Counted from the first letter of the stretch, positions 1 to 6,905 are shown. The stretch: DNA of 10,352 bases from a bacterium (GCA_021809305.1 JAKBAF010000015.1:1-10352), one strand, 5' to 3'. Translations and numbers: made by a program. The notes: generated from the letters alone by a model not told the origin.

Positions 1-2
1 AG

Positions 3-86
3 CTCGCGCAGGCTGGAGGCCGGCCGGGTGAGAAGCTGGATACAGCCCTAAAAGAGGCTTATCGACTGCTCGCTGAAACAATGTAA
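3..86 (+). CDS. alaS: Alanyl-tRNA synthetase, C-terminal end (partial)
   Basis: Only the last 27 codons lie in the window; the 5' part is cut off. The frame reads LAQAGGRPGEKLDTALKEAY, then RLLAETM and a TAA stop at 84-86. The AQAGG motif followed by a helical tail is the usual end of bacterial AlaS (E. coli ends with a very similar MAQAGG segment in its C-Ala/DHHA1 domain). AlaS charges tRNA-Ala and edits mischarged Ser/Gly in the cytoplasm. The call rests on a short piece, but mfd on the same strand 1.7 kb downstream supports it, since alaS and mfd are neighbours in Chlamydia (recalled, not checked). No clear terminator follows: there is a T-rich run near 97-108 but no stem before it. Confidence 0.75.
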   Translation, partial: LAQAGGRPGEKLDTALKEAYRLLAETM

Positions 87-181
87 TTAAGGTGTGTTGT
101 TTTTCTTTGAAAATGGAGGGTCGAACCATTAAGGTAAGGGAAATCAGCGGACACTTTTTTGCTCTCACAAACTATATGTAT

Positions 182-187
182 AAGGAG
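182..187 (+). promoter_or_regulatory. Shine-Dalgarno site for the first bactofilin-like gene
   Basis: AAGGAG lies 7 nt before the ATG at 195. It decides the start: the longer frame opening at 159 has no such site and would put a charged stretch ahead of the signal peptide. Confidence 0.75.
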
Positions 188-194
188 CGTTGCT

Positions 195-764
195 ATGTTG
201 ACACCCAAGATTTTACTTCTCGCTCTTTCTCTCTGCTTAGGTACAGCTACCTACGCATCGGAATCGGTCGTTACTGCAGGATATGAGTCTGGTCAGACCT
301 TTGGTATTGCTAACTATGGGAAAGAGACACTAGAGGCCGTTAAGTTTAACGGTAATCTAACACTCGATGGCACGACGATAAAGGGACTGCTCTATGTCAA
401 CGGTCGGCTCAAAGCCGATGGCGCCGACATCGGTGAGTTGGAGGTTAACGGATCTGTTGCTTTGCGTGATACGCAGGTTCAGGGAGCGAGTGTTGTCAAC
501 GGCCTCTTCGAGGCTAAGAAGAGTACGCTTGGACCTCTCTCTATTGCGGCTCGCACGGTGAAACTTGTCGCCTCAGAGGTCGAGTCGATACAGGTGCGCC
601 AGATCACAGGCCTGCGAATTACTCAAAATGTTGAGCTCAAAGATGGCACCATAGTTAATGGAGATATTGTCTTTGATGGAGACAAGGGAGAGGTCATCAT
701 CGATGCTACCTCTAAGGTGCGCGGGAGCGTTAAAGGCGCTAAGGTTATCAACTCCAAGAAGTAA
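195..764 (+). CDS. Exported bactofilin-like (polymer-forming) protein, copy 1
   Basis: The protein has 189 aa. Residues 1-21 form a signal peptide: Lys5, a hydrophobic core ILLLALSLCLG, and a likely signal peptidase I site after TYA21. Cys14 does not sit in a lipobox. Residues 40-182 are a chain of short repeats with alternating hydrophobic residues and Gly turns (LDGTTIKG, LYVNGRLKADG, LEVNGS, NGDIVFDG). This is the pattern of the bactofilin right-handed beta-helix (polymer-forming cytoskeletal family). Classical bactofilins are cytoplasmic scaffolds without a signal peptide, so an exported version presumably works in the periplasm or on the inner face of the outer membrane; that role is inferred. 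The next gene is a paralogue in the same orientation, and a third copy lies at the right edge. A hairpin terminator follows 10 nt after the stop. Family fairly sure; function unknown. Confidence 0.7.
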   Translation: MLTPKILLLALSLCLGTATYASESVVTAGYESGQTFGIANYGKETLEAVKFNGNLTLDGTTIKGLLYVNGRLKADGADIGELEVNGSVALRDTQVQGASVVNGLFEAKKSTLGPLSIAARTVKLVASEVESIQVRQITGLRITQNVELKDGTIVNGDIVFDGDKGEVIIDATSKVRGSVKGAKVINSKK

Positions 765-774
765 TCCTTCAAAG

Positions 775-796
775 ACCCACCCCTCAAGGGGTGGGT
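775..796 (+). terminator. Intrinsic terminator after bactofilin-like copy 1
   Basis: A perfect 9-bp stem, ACCCACCCC/GGGGTGGGT, with a TCAA loop starts 10 nt after the stop at 764. The T tract is weak (TTGCCTCATT), so it may be leaky. It separates the two paralogues into different transcripts, or at least lowers read-through. Confidence 0.65.
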
Positions 797-818
797 TGCC
801 TCATTGCTAAGAGGGCCT

Positions 819-851
819 CACTCTTTTCTTGCTTAAAGGCAAGAGAGAGTG
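819..851 (+). promoter_or_regulatory. Stem-loop in the leader of bactofilin-like copy 2
   Basis: CACTCT(T)TTCTTGC pairs with GCAAGAGAGAGTG through one bulged T and one G-U pair, leaving a 6-nt loop (TTAAAG, 833-838). A run of five T follows at 860-864, nine nt past the stem. It lies in a gene-free stretch of about 215 nt between the terminator at 796 and the ATG at 1013. It could be a second terminator, a leader structure or chance. A TTGCTT at 829 could act as a -35 box, but no convincing -10 follows at the right distance. Confidence 0.3.
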
Positions 852-1002
852 CATATCAATTTTTGTCCCCGAAAGAAGAAGGACAGCCTGCAATCTATCT
901 TGTGCCCGGCAGCAAGGCTCTTCCTTCTTCAATTAAAGACATGAGCGTCGCGAGGGCCCGCCTCTGGAGCCGGCACGCGCCCTTTTGGAAAATGCAACAA
1001 AT

Positions 1003-1006
1003 GGAG
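1003..1006 (+). promoter_or_regulatory. Shine-Dalgarno site for the second bactofilin-like gene
   Basis: GGAG lies 6 nt before the ATG at 1013. It selects this start over the in-frame codons upstream (the frame is open back to a GTG at 791, inside the terminator stem). Confidence 0.65.
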
Positions 1007-1012
1007 ATCGTA

Positions 1013-1720
1013 ATGAAATTCGAAAAGATGCTAACTACAGCCCTTCTCTTGGCTTCTTGCGCTTTTTTGTCGTCCGTAACGAGTGCTGCTCCTTCTACTG
1101 AAATGGCAGCAGCTGCCCGTGACACAGGGACGGGTCAGCGCAGTACTGGGACCTCCTCTCGTGGTAACCAAACGGGAACGAGCAGCCAAACGGGAACAGG
1201 CACTCAGGACGGAGCGCGCGGGAAGCAAGAGGCGTATGGCAAGGCAGCCTATGGGAAAGAGAGCTTTGATGCGCTTAAAGTGGATGGGATGCTGGCACTT
1301 GACGGGACCACAATTGAAGGGTTGCTTGAGGTCAACGGCATGCTCATGGCAGAATGGGCCAATATCGGTGAGCTCCGTGTAAATGGTATGGCGAAGTTTC
1401 GCGATTCAACTATTCGGGGCAAGACGGCTGTGAGCGGAATGCTCAAAGCCAAGAGAACCAAGTTTCAAGGGATGGTGACGATTGCCTCTCAAATGCTCCT
1501 ATTAGCGAGCTCTGAGGCGGATTCGATCACGGTTCGGAAGATTCCTGGAAGGGCAGTGCAGACACTCATCCTACTTGACGGCACTACAGTTGATGGCGAT
1601 GTCATCTTTGAGTCGGGTCGCGGCGAGGTAGTGATGGATGCCAGCTCGAAGATCCTCGGCAACGTGCGAGGAGCGCAGACAAGAGCGCCAAGAAACGGCG
1701 AGAGTGATCAGGGTGATTAA
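1013..1720 (+). CDS. Exported bactofilin-like protein, copy 2, with Thr/Gly-rich linker
   Basis: The protein has 235 aa. Residues 1-25 are a signal sequence with two possible fates: a lipobox-like LASC (13-16), which would make it a lipoprotein on Cys16, or signal peptidase I cleavage near TSA25. Residues 37-67 are a low-complexity linker built from Thr, Gly, Ser and Gln (TGTGQRSTGTSS, then TGTSSQTGTGTQ) that copy 1 lacks. From YGKESFDALK (80-89) to about 220 it aligns almost end to end with copy 1 without large gaps; shared blocks include LDGTTI-GLL, VNG, IGEL-VNG, LLDGT-V-GD and SSKILGNVRG. The two are therefore tandem duplicates that have diverged, and copy 2 gained or kept the linker. The likely site is the cell envelope, as a beta-helix that may self-assemble (inferred from the family). 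The downstream intergenic hairpin at 1753-1778 is a possible terminator. Confidence 0.7.
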   Translation: MKFEKMLTTALLLASCAFLSSVTSAAPSTEMAAAARDTGTGQRSTGTSSRGNQTGTSSQTGTGTQDGARGKQEAYGKAAYGKESFDALKVDGMLALDGTTIEGLLEVNGMLMAEWANIGELRVNGMAKFRDSTIRGKTAVSGMLKAKRTKFQGMVTIASQMLLLASSEADSITVRKIPGRAVQTLILLDGTTVDGDVIFESGRGEVVMDASSKILGNVRGAQTRAPRNGESDQGD

Positions 1721-1752
1721 ATCTCCTGTAAGCCCTTAAGCTCTTGATTTAC

Positions 1753-1778
1753 AGGGCCGCTGTCTTGTCAGCGGCCCT
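1753..1778 (+). terminator. Strong GC hairpin between bactofilin-like copy 2 and mfd
   Basis: A 10-bp perfect stem, AGGGCCGCTG/CAGCGGCCCT, with a 6-nt loop TCTTGT. No U tract follows (TCATCTCATA), so it may act as a weak terminator or as an RNA-stabilising end. Its 5' arm overlaps TTACAGG (1749-1755), which can pair instead with CCTGTAA (1725-1731). Confidence 0.5.
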
Positions 1779-1796
1779 CATCTCATACGGTATAGA

Positions 1797-4700
1797 GTGT
1801 TTGAGAAGATCAGAGCCTCAAAAGCGCTTGAACCTTTTATTGCAGCTTGCAGTGCAGGCGATACGTTGCTCATTGAGGAGCTCTGGGACGCCTCAAAAGC
1901 CTTGCTTGCAAGCCTAGCGCAAGAGGTTACAGGCAAGAGGGTCGTTATTGTAACAGGTGGGGTTCGGGAGGGGCGCCTCTTTGATGACCTGCCCTTCTTT
2001 ACAAGCCGGTCTGTTGCCGAATTCCCTGCCTGGGAGACCCTTCCTCATGATGATGTCTCTCCAAGCCCTGATATCGTGGGCTCACGCTATGAGGTATTGA
2101 GGGCACTGCTAGGTGGAGGAGGACCAAGTCTCCTCCTCTGTCCGCTCCAAGCCTGCCTCCAAAGAGTCCTCCCACCCCAAGCGCTCGGCAAGAAATTCTA
2201 CACGCTCCGCGTTGGAGAAGAGCTTCCACTTCCTAGCTTTGCGAAGCGACTGGAAGAGCTCAGCTTTGAGCGTCGCTCTCTTGTCTCGGACAAGGGAGAG
2301 TATGCGGTACGTGGAGGGATTGTCGATCTCTTCCCTGTCTCCTCGCCAGATCCGGTTCGGATCGAATTTTTTGGCGAGACAATTGAGTCAATTCGGCTCT
2401 TTGATCCAGTAAGCCAGATCTCAACTGGGAAGGTCCAAGAGGTTATCCTCACTCCAGCCAAAGAGCAGGAGGCGCTACTGGCAGCAAAGGAGGTTGCTTC
2501 ACTATTTGACTATCTGGGACCTAATACAATTGTCATCTTTGATGACCTCTTAAGCCTTGAGGATCGCTACGTCGCTCTCTCGGGTCTGCCAGGCGCTATA
2601 TCCCGCTCCTTTGTCAGCTTTAGCGATCTGCTAAAGGAGATCGGCTCTTTGCAGAAGATCTTCTGGACAAAAGAGCCCATTGAGGAGCTCAGCGATGTGC
2701 GTCTACTGGAACCCGCCCGCTACTACTCTGGACGCACCCCCCCTCACAGAATATCCTTCTCTATTTTTGGCGAGGATCTAGAGGCAAGCCGCTGGCACCA
2801 TCCCTTTAAGAGCGTCGGTGAGACCTTCGGCGCGGAAGGTGGCGAGCTCGTTCCTGAGCTGGCCCATGCGCTGTGCGAGGGACGCAACCTCTCCTTTGTT
2901 GCGGCAAATGATTCAGAGCGTGAACACCTCATTCTTGCTTTAAACGAGGCGGGGGCGGGCCTGTGTGAAAAAAACTTTATCACAGGCTACCTCTCAAGTG
3001 GGCTGACCCTTGATGAGGAGGGGCTCTTCATCATTCCTCAAAGCGAGATCACCCATCGCTACAGGGTGCGGCGCCAGAAGCAGCGCAGCGTCCACCACGC
3101 TGTGGCAAAGGATTTTCAGGAGCTGAGGAGCGGCGATATTGTCGTTCACTTAGAGAATGGGATCGGCCGCTACCTTGGTGTGGAGCGCAAGCTCAACCAT
3201 CAAGGCGTTGAGACCGACTTTATGGGTATCGAGTACGCGGAGAAGGGCAAGCTCTACGTCCCTCTCATCCAGGCGCACCTTGTCTCTCGCTATATCGGTG
3301 GGAAGGAGGAGACCCCCCACTTGCACACCTTAGGCAGCGGCCGCTGGGCCCGTGCTAGGGAGGTCACAGAGCAGGCGATCGAGCGCTATGCAGCCGATCT
3401 CCTCAGGCTTCATGCTGAGCGAGAGATTGCCGGGGGGACCCTCTTCCCGCCAGATGGCTCGCTTATGAACCGTTTTGAGGAGGAGTTTCCGTACGTCGAA
3501 ACAGATGACCAGATGCTGGCAATTGACGCTATAAAAGCTGATATGGAGTCGCCAAGGGCGATGGACCGGCTCGTCTGCGGAGATGTCGGCTATGGTAAGA
3601 CAGAGGTTGCGATGCGAGCTGCCTTTAAGGCGGTCGAGTCGGGCAAGCAGGTGGCGGTTCTTGTCCCAACAACAGTTCTTGCTATGCAGCACTTTGAGAG
3701 CTTCAAAGGGAGGATGGCGAATACACCAGCGCGACTTGCACTGCTCACGAGGTTCTCAAGTCCGAAGGAGGTGAGAGCGATTCGCTCCTTGATTGCCGCA
3801 GGGCAGATCGATATTCTTCTTGGGACGCATAAAATCATCTCCTCGCAGCTGATTTGGTACGACCTCGGCCTTGTCATCATTGACGAAGAGCAGCGCTTTG
3901 GGGTGCGAGTAAAGGAGAAGCTGCGGGCCTTTAGGGCAGGTGTCGACTCGCTTGCCCTCTCAGCCACACCCATTCCACGCACCCTTTATCTCTCTCTTAT
4001 GGGCGCGCGCGACCTCTCTGTCATCAATACGCCCCCCCAAGACCGCCTTCCGATTAAGACAATTGTCTGCCCTGATGAGGATGAGACGATTAAGGGGGCG
4101 CTCCTTCGCGAGCTAGCGCGCGATGGTCAGGCCTTTGTCATCCACAATCGTGTCGAGACAATTGATTTCTATGCAGACAAGATCCGCAAGCTGCTACCTC
4201 ATGCTCATGTTCTCACAGCTCATGGCCAGATGGATGCTGAGGAGATCGATGAGATCTTCCAGGCCTTTAAGACAGGTGTTGCCGATATCCTCGTTGCCAC
4301 AACGATAGTTGAGAATGGAATCGACATTCCTAATGCCAACACAATCATTGTTGATCGGGCTGATCGCTATGGTCTTGCCGACCTCTACCAGTTAAGAGGG
4401 CGTGTTGGGCGTTGGGTACGTCGTGCTTACGCCTACTTCCTCGTTCAGAAGAACCGAGCCCTCACCGAGATCGCGAACCACCGCCTCTCGGCGATCCAAG
4501 AGGTTGGGGGGTATGGCGGTGGCATGATGATTGCGATGCGCGACCTTGAGATTCGCGGGGCGGGCAATATTTTAGGGCTTGAGCAGTCGGGCCACGTCTC
4601 GCGTATCGGCTTTACCCTCTACTGCCGCCTTCTTAAGCGCACAATCGATAGGCTCCAAGGAAAGGGGCCGGCGACACTCATTGAAACCAAGATTGACTTT

Positions 4701-5063
4701 CCTTTTGCAGCGCGCTTACCTGAGGCCTACATTCCAGAGCCTAATTTGCGCATGGAGATCTACCACCGTCTTGGTGAGGCGACAGATGAGGCGAGCGTTG
4801 ATCTTATCTTTGATGAGCTCTGTGACAGGTTCGGGCGTCCCTCGAAAGAGGTCATCTGGCTCTATCGACTCACTCGCCTTCGAGTCTTTGCCGCTCGTCG
4901 CAACATTCTCTCGCTTAAGATGAAGGGCTTTACCCTGGCAATCGAGCTGCAAAAAGGGAAGAAAAAGCTCGATCGCACCCTCATTATCAAAGGTGCCTCC
5001 GATCCTGAAAGGCTTGAGGAGGAGGTAAGGCGTGCTGTTGAGGGCTTTTTGCGCGCAGTGTAG
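1797..5063 (+). CDS. mfd: Transcription-repair coupling factor Mfd
   Basis: The protein has 1088 aa, full length for the family. Mfd binds RNA polymerase stalled at DNA damage, pushes it off with its ATP-driven translocase and recruits UvrA. The N-terminal UvrB-like module carries VRGGIVDLFP (171-180) and FFGE (191-194). The RNA-polymerase interaction (CarD-like) domain starts near GDIVVH (446-451) and runs to about 505. The translocase has Walker A GDVGYGKT (595-602), DEEQRFG (696-702), SATPIPRT (722-729), then VATTIVENGIDIPNAN from 833 and QLRGRVGR (865-872). The C-terminal autoinhibitory TRCF domain includes EAYIPEP (976-982) and ends in a helical tail. All key residues are present. The start is GTG, because the N-terminal module needs residues from here and the frame offers nothing better; no clear ribosome site precedes it. 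Only 76 nt separate it from the previous stop, so transcription may come through from upstream or from an unseen promoter. Confidence 0.97.
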   Translation: MFEKIRASKALEPFIAACSAGDTLLIEELWDASKALLASLAQEVTGKRVVIVTGGVREGRLFDDLPFFTSRSVAEFPAWETLPHDDVSPSPDIVGSRYEVLRALLGGGGPSLLLCPLQACLQRVLPPQALGKKFYTLRVGEELPLPSFAKRLEELSFERRSLVSDKGEYAVRGGIVDLFPVSSPDPVRIEFFGETIESIRLFDPVSQISTGKVQEVILTPAKEQEALLAAKEVASLFDYLGPNTIVIFDDLLSLEDRYVALSGLPGAISRSFVSFSDLLKEIGSLQKIFWTKEPIEELSDVRLLEPARYYSGRTPPHRISFSIFGEDLEASRWHHPFKSVGETFGAEGGELVPELAHALCEGRNLSFVAANDSEREHLILALNEAGAGLCEKNFITGYLSSGLTLDEEGLFIIPQSEITHRYRVRRQKQRSVHHAVAKDFQELRSGDIVVHLENGIGRYLGVERKLNHQGVETDFMGIEYAEKGKLYVPLIQAHLVSRYIGGKEETPHLHTLGSGRWARAREVTEQAIERYAADLLRLHAEREIAGGTLFPPDGSLMNRFEEEFPYVETDDQMLAIDAIKADMESPRAMDRLVCGDVGYGKTEVAMRAAFKAVESGKQVAVLVPTTVLAMQHFESFKGRMANTPARLALLTRFSSPKEVRAIRSLIAAGQIDILLGTHKIISSQLIWYDLGLVIIDEEQRFGVRVKEKLRAFRAGVDSLALSATPIPRTLYLSLMGARDLSVINTPPQDRLPIKTIVCPDEDETIKGALLRELARDGQAFVIHNRVETIDFYADKIRKLLPHAHVLTAHGQMDAEEIDEIFQAFKTGVADILVATTIVENGIDIPNANTIIVDRADRYGLADLYQLRGRVGRWVRRAYAYFLVQKNRALTEIANHRLSAIQEVGGYGGGMMIAMRDLEIRGAGNILGLEQSGHVSRIGFTLYCRLLKRTIDRLQGKGPATLIETKIDFPFAARLPEAYIPEPNLRMEIYHRLGEATDEASVDLIFDELCDRFGRPSKEVIWLYRLTRLRVFAARRNILSLKMKGFTLAIELQKGKKKLDRTLIIKGASDPERLEEEVRRAVEGFLRAV

Positions 5064-5118
5064 AGATTCATAAGGTCTTTTACAAAAGTCAACCCCCTAT
5101 CAAAAAAAAGGGATAGAT

Positions 5119-5469
5119 GTGTCAGAGAAAAATATAGCTTCCGCAGTAGCCTATTATCAGGCGATGAATAACAAAGATCTTTCTGTTATGGAGAAATATC
5201 TTCATCCCGAAGTTCATCTTGTAAGCCCGCTGGCAGATGTAACAGGAAGGGATGCGGTGCTCAATTCCATAAAGAACGTTGTTGCTGCCCTTAGCAGGCT
5301 CACAATTCGTGCTCAGTTTGGCACTGGGGATCGGGTTATGTTAGCCTATGATGTAGATTTCCCAGCTCCGATTGGGCGTGCTCGAGCGGCCGTACTATTA
5401 ACCTTTCAAGAGGGCTTAATCATTCGTTATGAGTTATTTTTTGATGCAAGACCTTTTGAGGAGAAGTAG
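5119..5469 (+). CDS. NTF2/SnoaL-like small protein
   Basis: The protein has 116 aa and starts with GTG; AAGGGA at 5108-5113 lies 5 nt upstream as ribosome site. The sequence has the usual order of the NTF2-like (SnoaL, ketosteroid-isomerase-like) fold: an N-terminal helix with AVAYYQAMNNKDLSVMEKYL, then HPEVHLVSPL, a middle helix GRDAVLNSIKNVV, and C-terminal strands (VMLAYDVDFP, RAAVLLTFQEGLIIRYELFF). Such proteins form small cone-shaped barrels that bind or isomerise small hydrophobic molecules, or only dimerise; no substrate can be read from the sequence. It has no signal peptide and is therefore cytoplasmic. It lies 55 nt after mfd and ends 10 nt before the end of the convergent amn gene. 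No strong terminator is visible between the two convergent ends. Confidence 0.7.
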   Translation: MSEKNIASAVAYYQAMNNKDLSVMEKYLHPEVHLVSPLADVTGRDAVLNSIKNVVAALSRLTIRAQFGTGDRVMLAYDVDFPAPIGRARAAVLLTFQEGLIIRYELFFDARPFEEK

Positions 5470-5479
5470 GAAAAGATTT

Positions 5480-6337
5480 TTACGCAGTGACATCTGCGGC
5501 CTTGCCCTCGTAGCCTCGGGAAGCGCCTTTGACGTGCGCCTTGAGCATCTCTCGGGTCTTGTTTAGGATCAGGACCCCAAGCTCAACGTGCTCTTTGGTG
5601 TGTTTTTCAAAGACCACCTCAGAGCTCTCCTTGGTCTTGGCGCGATCTAGTGGCAGATCGGATATGAGAAGAAGAGCCCCTAATGGGAGCTTATGTCTGT
5701 AGCTTGCCAAAAAGAGGGTGGCGCACTCCATCTCAATTGCTTGAGCTCGGTTGGCCTTGAGCCTATCCTTAAACTGCTCGTTGAACTCCCACATGCGCTT
5801 ATTTGTCGTATGGGTGATCCCGATGTGGTAGTTGATCGATTTATCTTCGAGAACCGCTGTTGCAGCGCGTTGAACAAGGAAGTTCGCAAGTGAGGGAACC
5901 TCTGGTGGGAAGTAGAAGTCCGAGGTGCCATCACCGCGGATAGAGGCTACAGGGACAAGGTAGTCCCCAATGCGATAGTGGCGTCGCAAACCCCCGCACA
6001 TTCCGAGAAGGAGCGCCGATTTGAAGGGGAGAAAGGCGCAGACATCCGCCACGAGTGCAGCAGCTGGTGATCCAATCTTAAGATCGAGAATGCTGATATC
6101 CTCTTCTGGGCAGTGGGCTACCTTAAACATGGCGCCTTCATAGACGGGGACGCCCCGCGACTTGGCATAGTAGTCGACGTAGCGGCCAAAGTTAGTTAGA
6201 AGAAGATAGGAGCGAAAGAGCTCGATCTTCGAGCCTGAGTAGCGCTCTAGGGTGTCGCGGGCTATCATCGCTTCTTGGTCTCGGTCCACTAGACTCCTCC
6301 TCTCGCTACTGAAGCAATTTTTGCCGATCTTATCCAT
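5480..6337 (-). CDS. amn: AMP nucleosidase
   Basis: The protein has 285 aa from the chosen start. It hydrolyses AMP to adenine and ribose 5-phosphate, a purine salvage and AMP-level control step in the cytoplasm. It belongs to the PNP/UDP phosphorylase superfamily and matches the short AMP nucleosidase type of Bacteroidetes: YLLLTNFGRYVDYYA (44-58), GMCGGL (112-117), IRGDGTSDFYFPPEVPSL (133-150), THTTNKRMWE (175-184), AIEMECATLF (200-209, with the conserved Glu that contacts ribose) and ISDLP (225-229). E. coli Amn is longer, with an extra N-terminal domain absent here. The ATG at 6337 is preceded by GAGGGG (6344-6349) at 6 nt, so I prefer it. The frame stays open to 6586, but the added 83 residues resemble no Amn and run into repeat sequence. 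The C-terminal 20 residues are variable. Confidence 0.85.
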   Translation of the reverse strand: MDKIGKNCFSSERRSLVDRDQEAMIARDTLERYSGSKIELFRSYLLLTNFGRYVDYYAKSRGVPVYEGAMFKVAHCPEEDISILDLKIGSPAAALVADVCAFLPFKSALLLGMCGGLRRHYRIGDYLVPVASIRGDGTSDFYFPPEVPSLANFLVQRAATAVLEDKSINYHIGITHTTNKRMWEFNEQFKDRLKANRAQAIEMECATLFLASYRHKLPLGALLLISDLPLDRAKTKESSEVVFEKHTKEHVELGVLILNKTREMLKAHVKGASRGYEGKAADVTA

Positions 6338-6343
6338 TTCGCG

Positions 6344-6349
6344 CCCCTC
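6344..6349 (-). promoter_or_regulatory. Shine-Dalgarno site for amn
   Basis: GAGGGG on the minus strand lies 6 nt before the ATG at 6337. It decides the start against the in-frame ATG at 6370 (residue 73 of the open frame), which lacks a purine-rich site, and against further upstream codons. Confidence 0.6.
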
Positions 6350-6379
6350 AGTCAAGGCGAACAGTTTCATAAGAGAGGC

Positions 6380-6416
6380 ATGTACCTTGCGAAACCTTGC
6401 GGTACCCGTTTTTCGG
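6380..6416 (-). repeat. Degraded copy of the palindromic-repeat end unit
   Basis: On the minus strand this reads CCGAAAAACGGGTACCGCAAGG, close to the end unit of the element at 6568-6853 (CCGAAGTGGGGTGCCGCAAGG at its left end on the minus strand, CCGAAGTGGAGTGCCGCAAG at its right end on the plus strand). Just beyond, CGCAAGG is repeated directly (plus-strand CCTTGCG at 6385-6391 and 6395-6401) and GTACC/GGTAC form short inverted arms. It lies in the leader of amn. Either it is an older copy of the unit or the element once extended this far. Confidence 0.4.
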
Positions 6417-6567
6417 CATGACACAAATTCTACATCATTTTTGGCTAAATCGCGGTAGCGATGTGAGCGCTGACAGCCCAATGCCGTCAATTTAAAGAAA
6501 TTCACGCTCATAAACACCGCTTCTAATTGAGGTGAATTTTTGGCCGCTTTCATAATTTCGGTATCGA

Positions 6568-6853
6568 CATCCTTGCGGCACCCCACTTCGGGGGTGCGAA
6601 TTTTTACTGTCCATACCCCGGGTTACGCTTCGCTCACCCGGGGCTAAGTTCCAGCACACCCTTCGGGCGTGCCTAGACAGGAGGCTGTTATCCCGCACAT
6701 ATTTCAGGCGTTGATTTTGGGGATATAGGACGCATAATCGCGAAATTAGATCCCCTGGAGGGAGCCTCCTCAGAACATGCCCGAAGGGCATGTTGGACCA
6801 TAGGGGCTAGGCGCGCAAGAATTGCACTTCCGAAGTGGAGTGCCGCAAGCATG
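6568..6853. repeat. Hairpin-rich inverted-repeat element (MITE-like)
   Basis: About 286 bp whose two ends are imperfect inverted copies of each other. The left arm, 6568-6687, read on the minus strand, aligns with the right arm, 6762-6853, read on the plus strand. Anchors in order are AGCCTCCT, GCCCGAAGGG, a TTGGA/CTGGA block, then AATT, CCGAAGTGG and GTGCCGCAAG. The left arm has an extra segment of about 30 nt holding CCCCGGGT/ACCCGGGG (6616-6623/6636-6643). Nested hairpins are 6578-6597, 6654-6672, 6774-6794 (perfect 9 bp, GAA loop) and 6825-6837. The centre (6688-6761) is unique. I see no transposase frame and no clear target duplication. The hairpin at 6578-6597 is followed by TTTTT on the plus strand and could also end transcription. 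It lies directly upstream of a truncated permease gene. Confidence 0.6.
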
Positions 6854-6905
6854 AAGGAGTTAGGTGGGAATATTTTCCGTAATGGTTTGATATAGAGTTC
6901 CTTAA

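Noticed and set aside
791..1012. Upstream extension of bactofilin-like copy 2 to the GTG at 791
   Set aside because: This start is inside the terminator stem and would bury the signal sequence; the ATG at 1013 has GGAG upstream.
2112..2138. Purine/pyrimidine inverted repeat (GAGGAGGA...TCCTCCTC) inside mfd
   Set aside because: It encodes the GGGGPSLLL stretch of Mfd; codon use explains it and no regulatory role is needed.
3330..3982. Antisense frames of up to 130 codons inside mfd
   Set aside because: They are shadows of the mfd reading frame; the translations are Ser/Arg/Leu-rich without domains.
6338..6586. N-terminal extension of the amn frame (83 extra residues)
   Set aside because: It resembles no AMP nucleosidase, runs into the palindromic element, and a good ribosome site exists only before the ATG at 6337.
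6492..6791. Minus-strand open frame of 99 codons overlapping the amn extension
   Set aside because: It lies over the hairpins, is rich in Arg/Ser/Gly/Pro from their GC arms, and has no start signal.
6568..6853. CRISPR array or insertion sequence
   Set aside because: There are no evenly spaced identical repeats with spacers and no transposase frame; the structure is a single inverted-repeat element.
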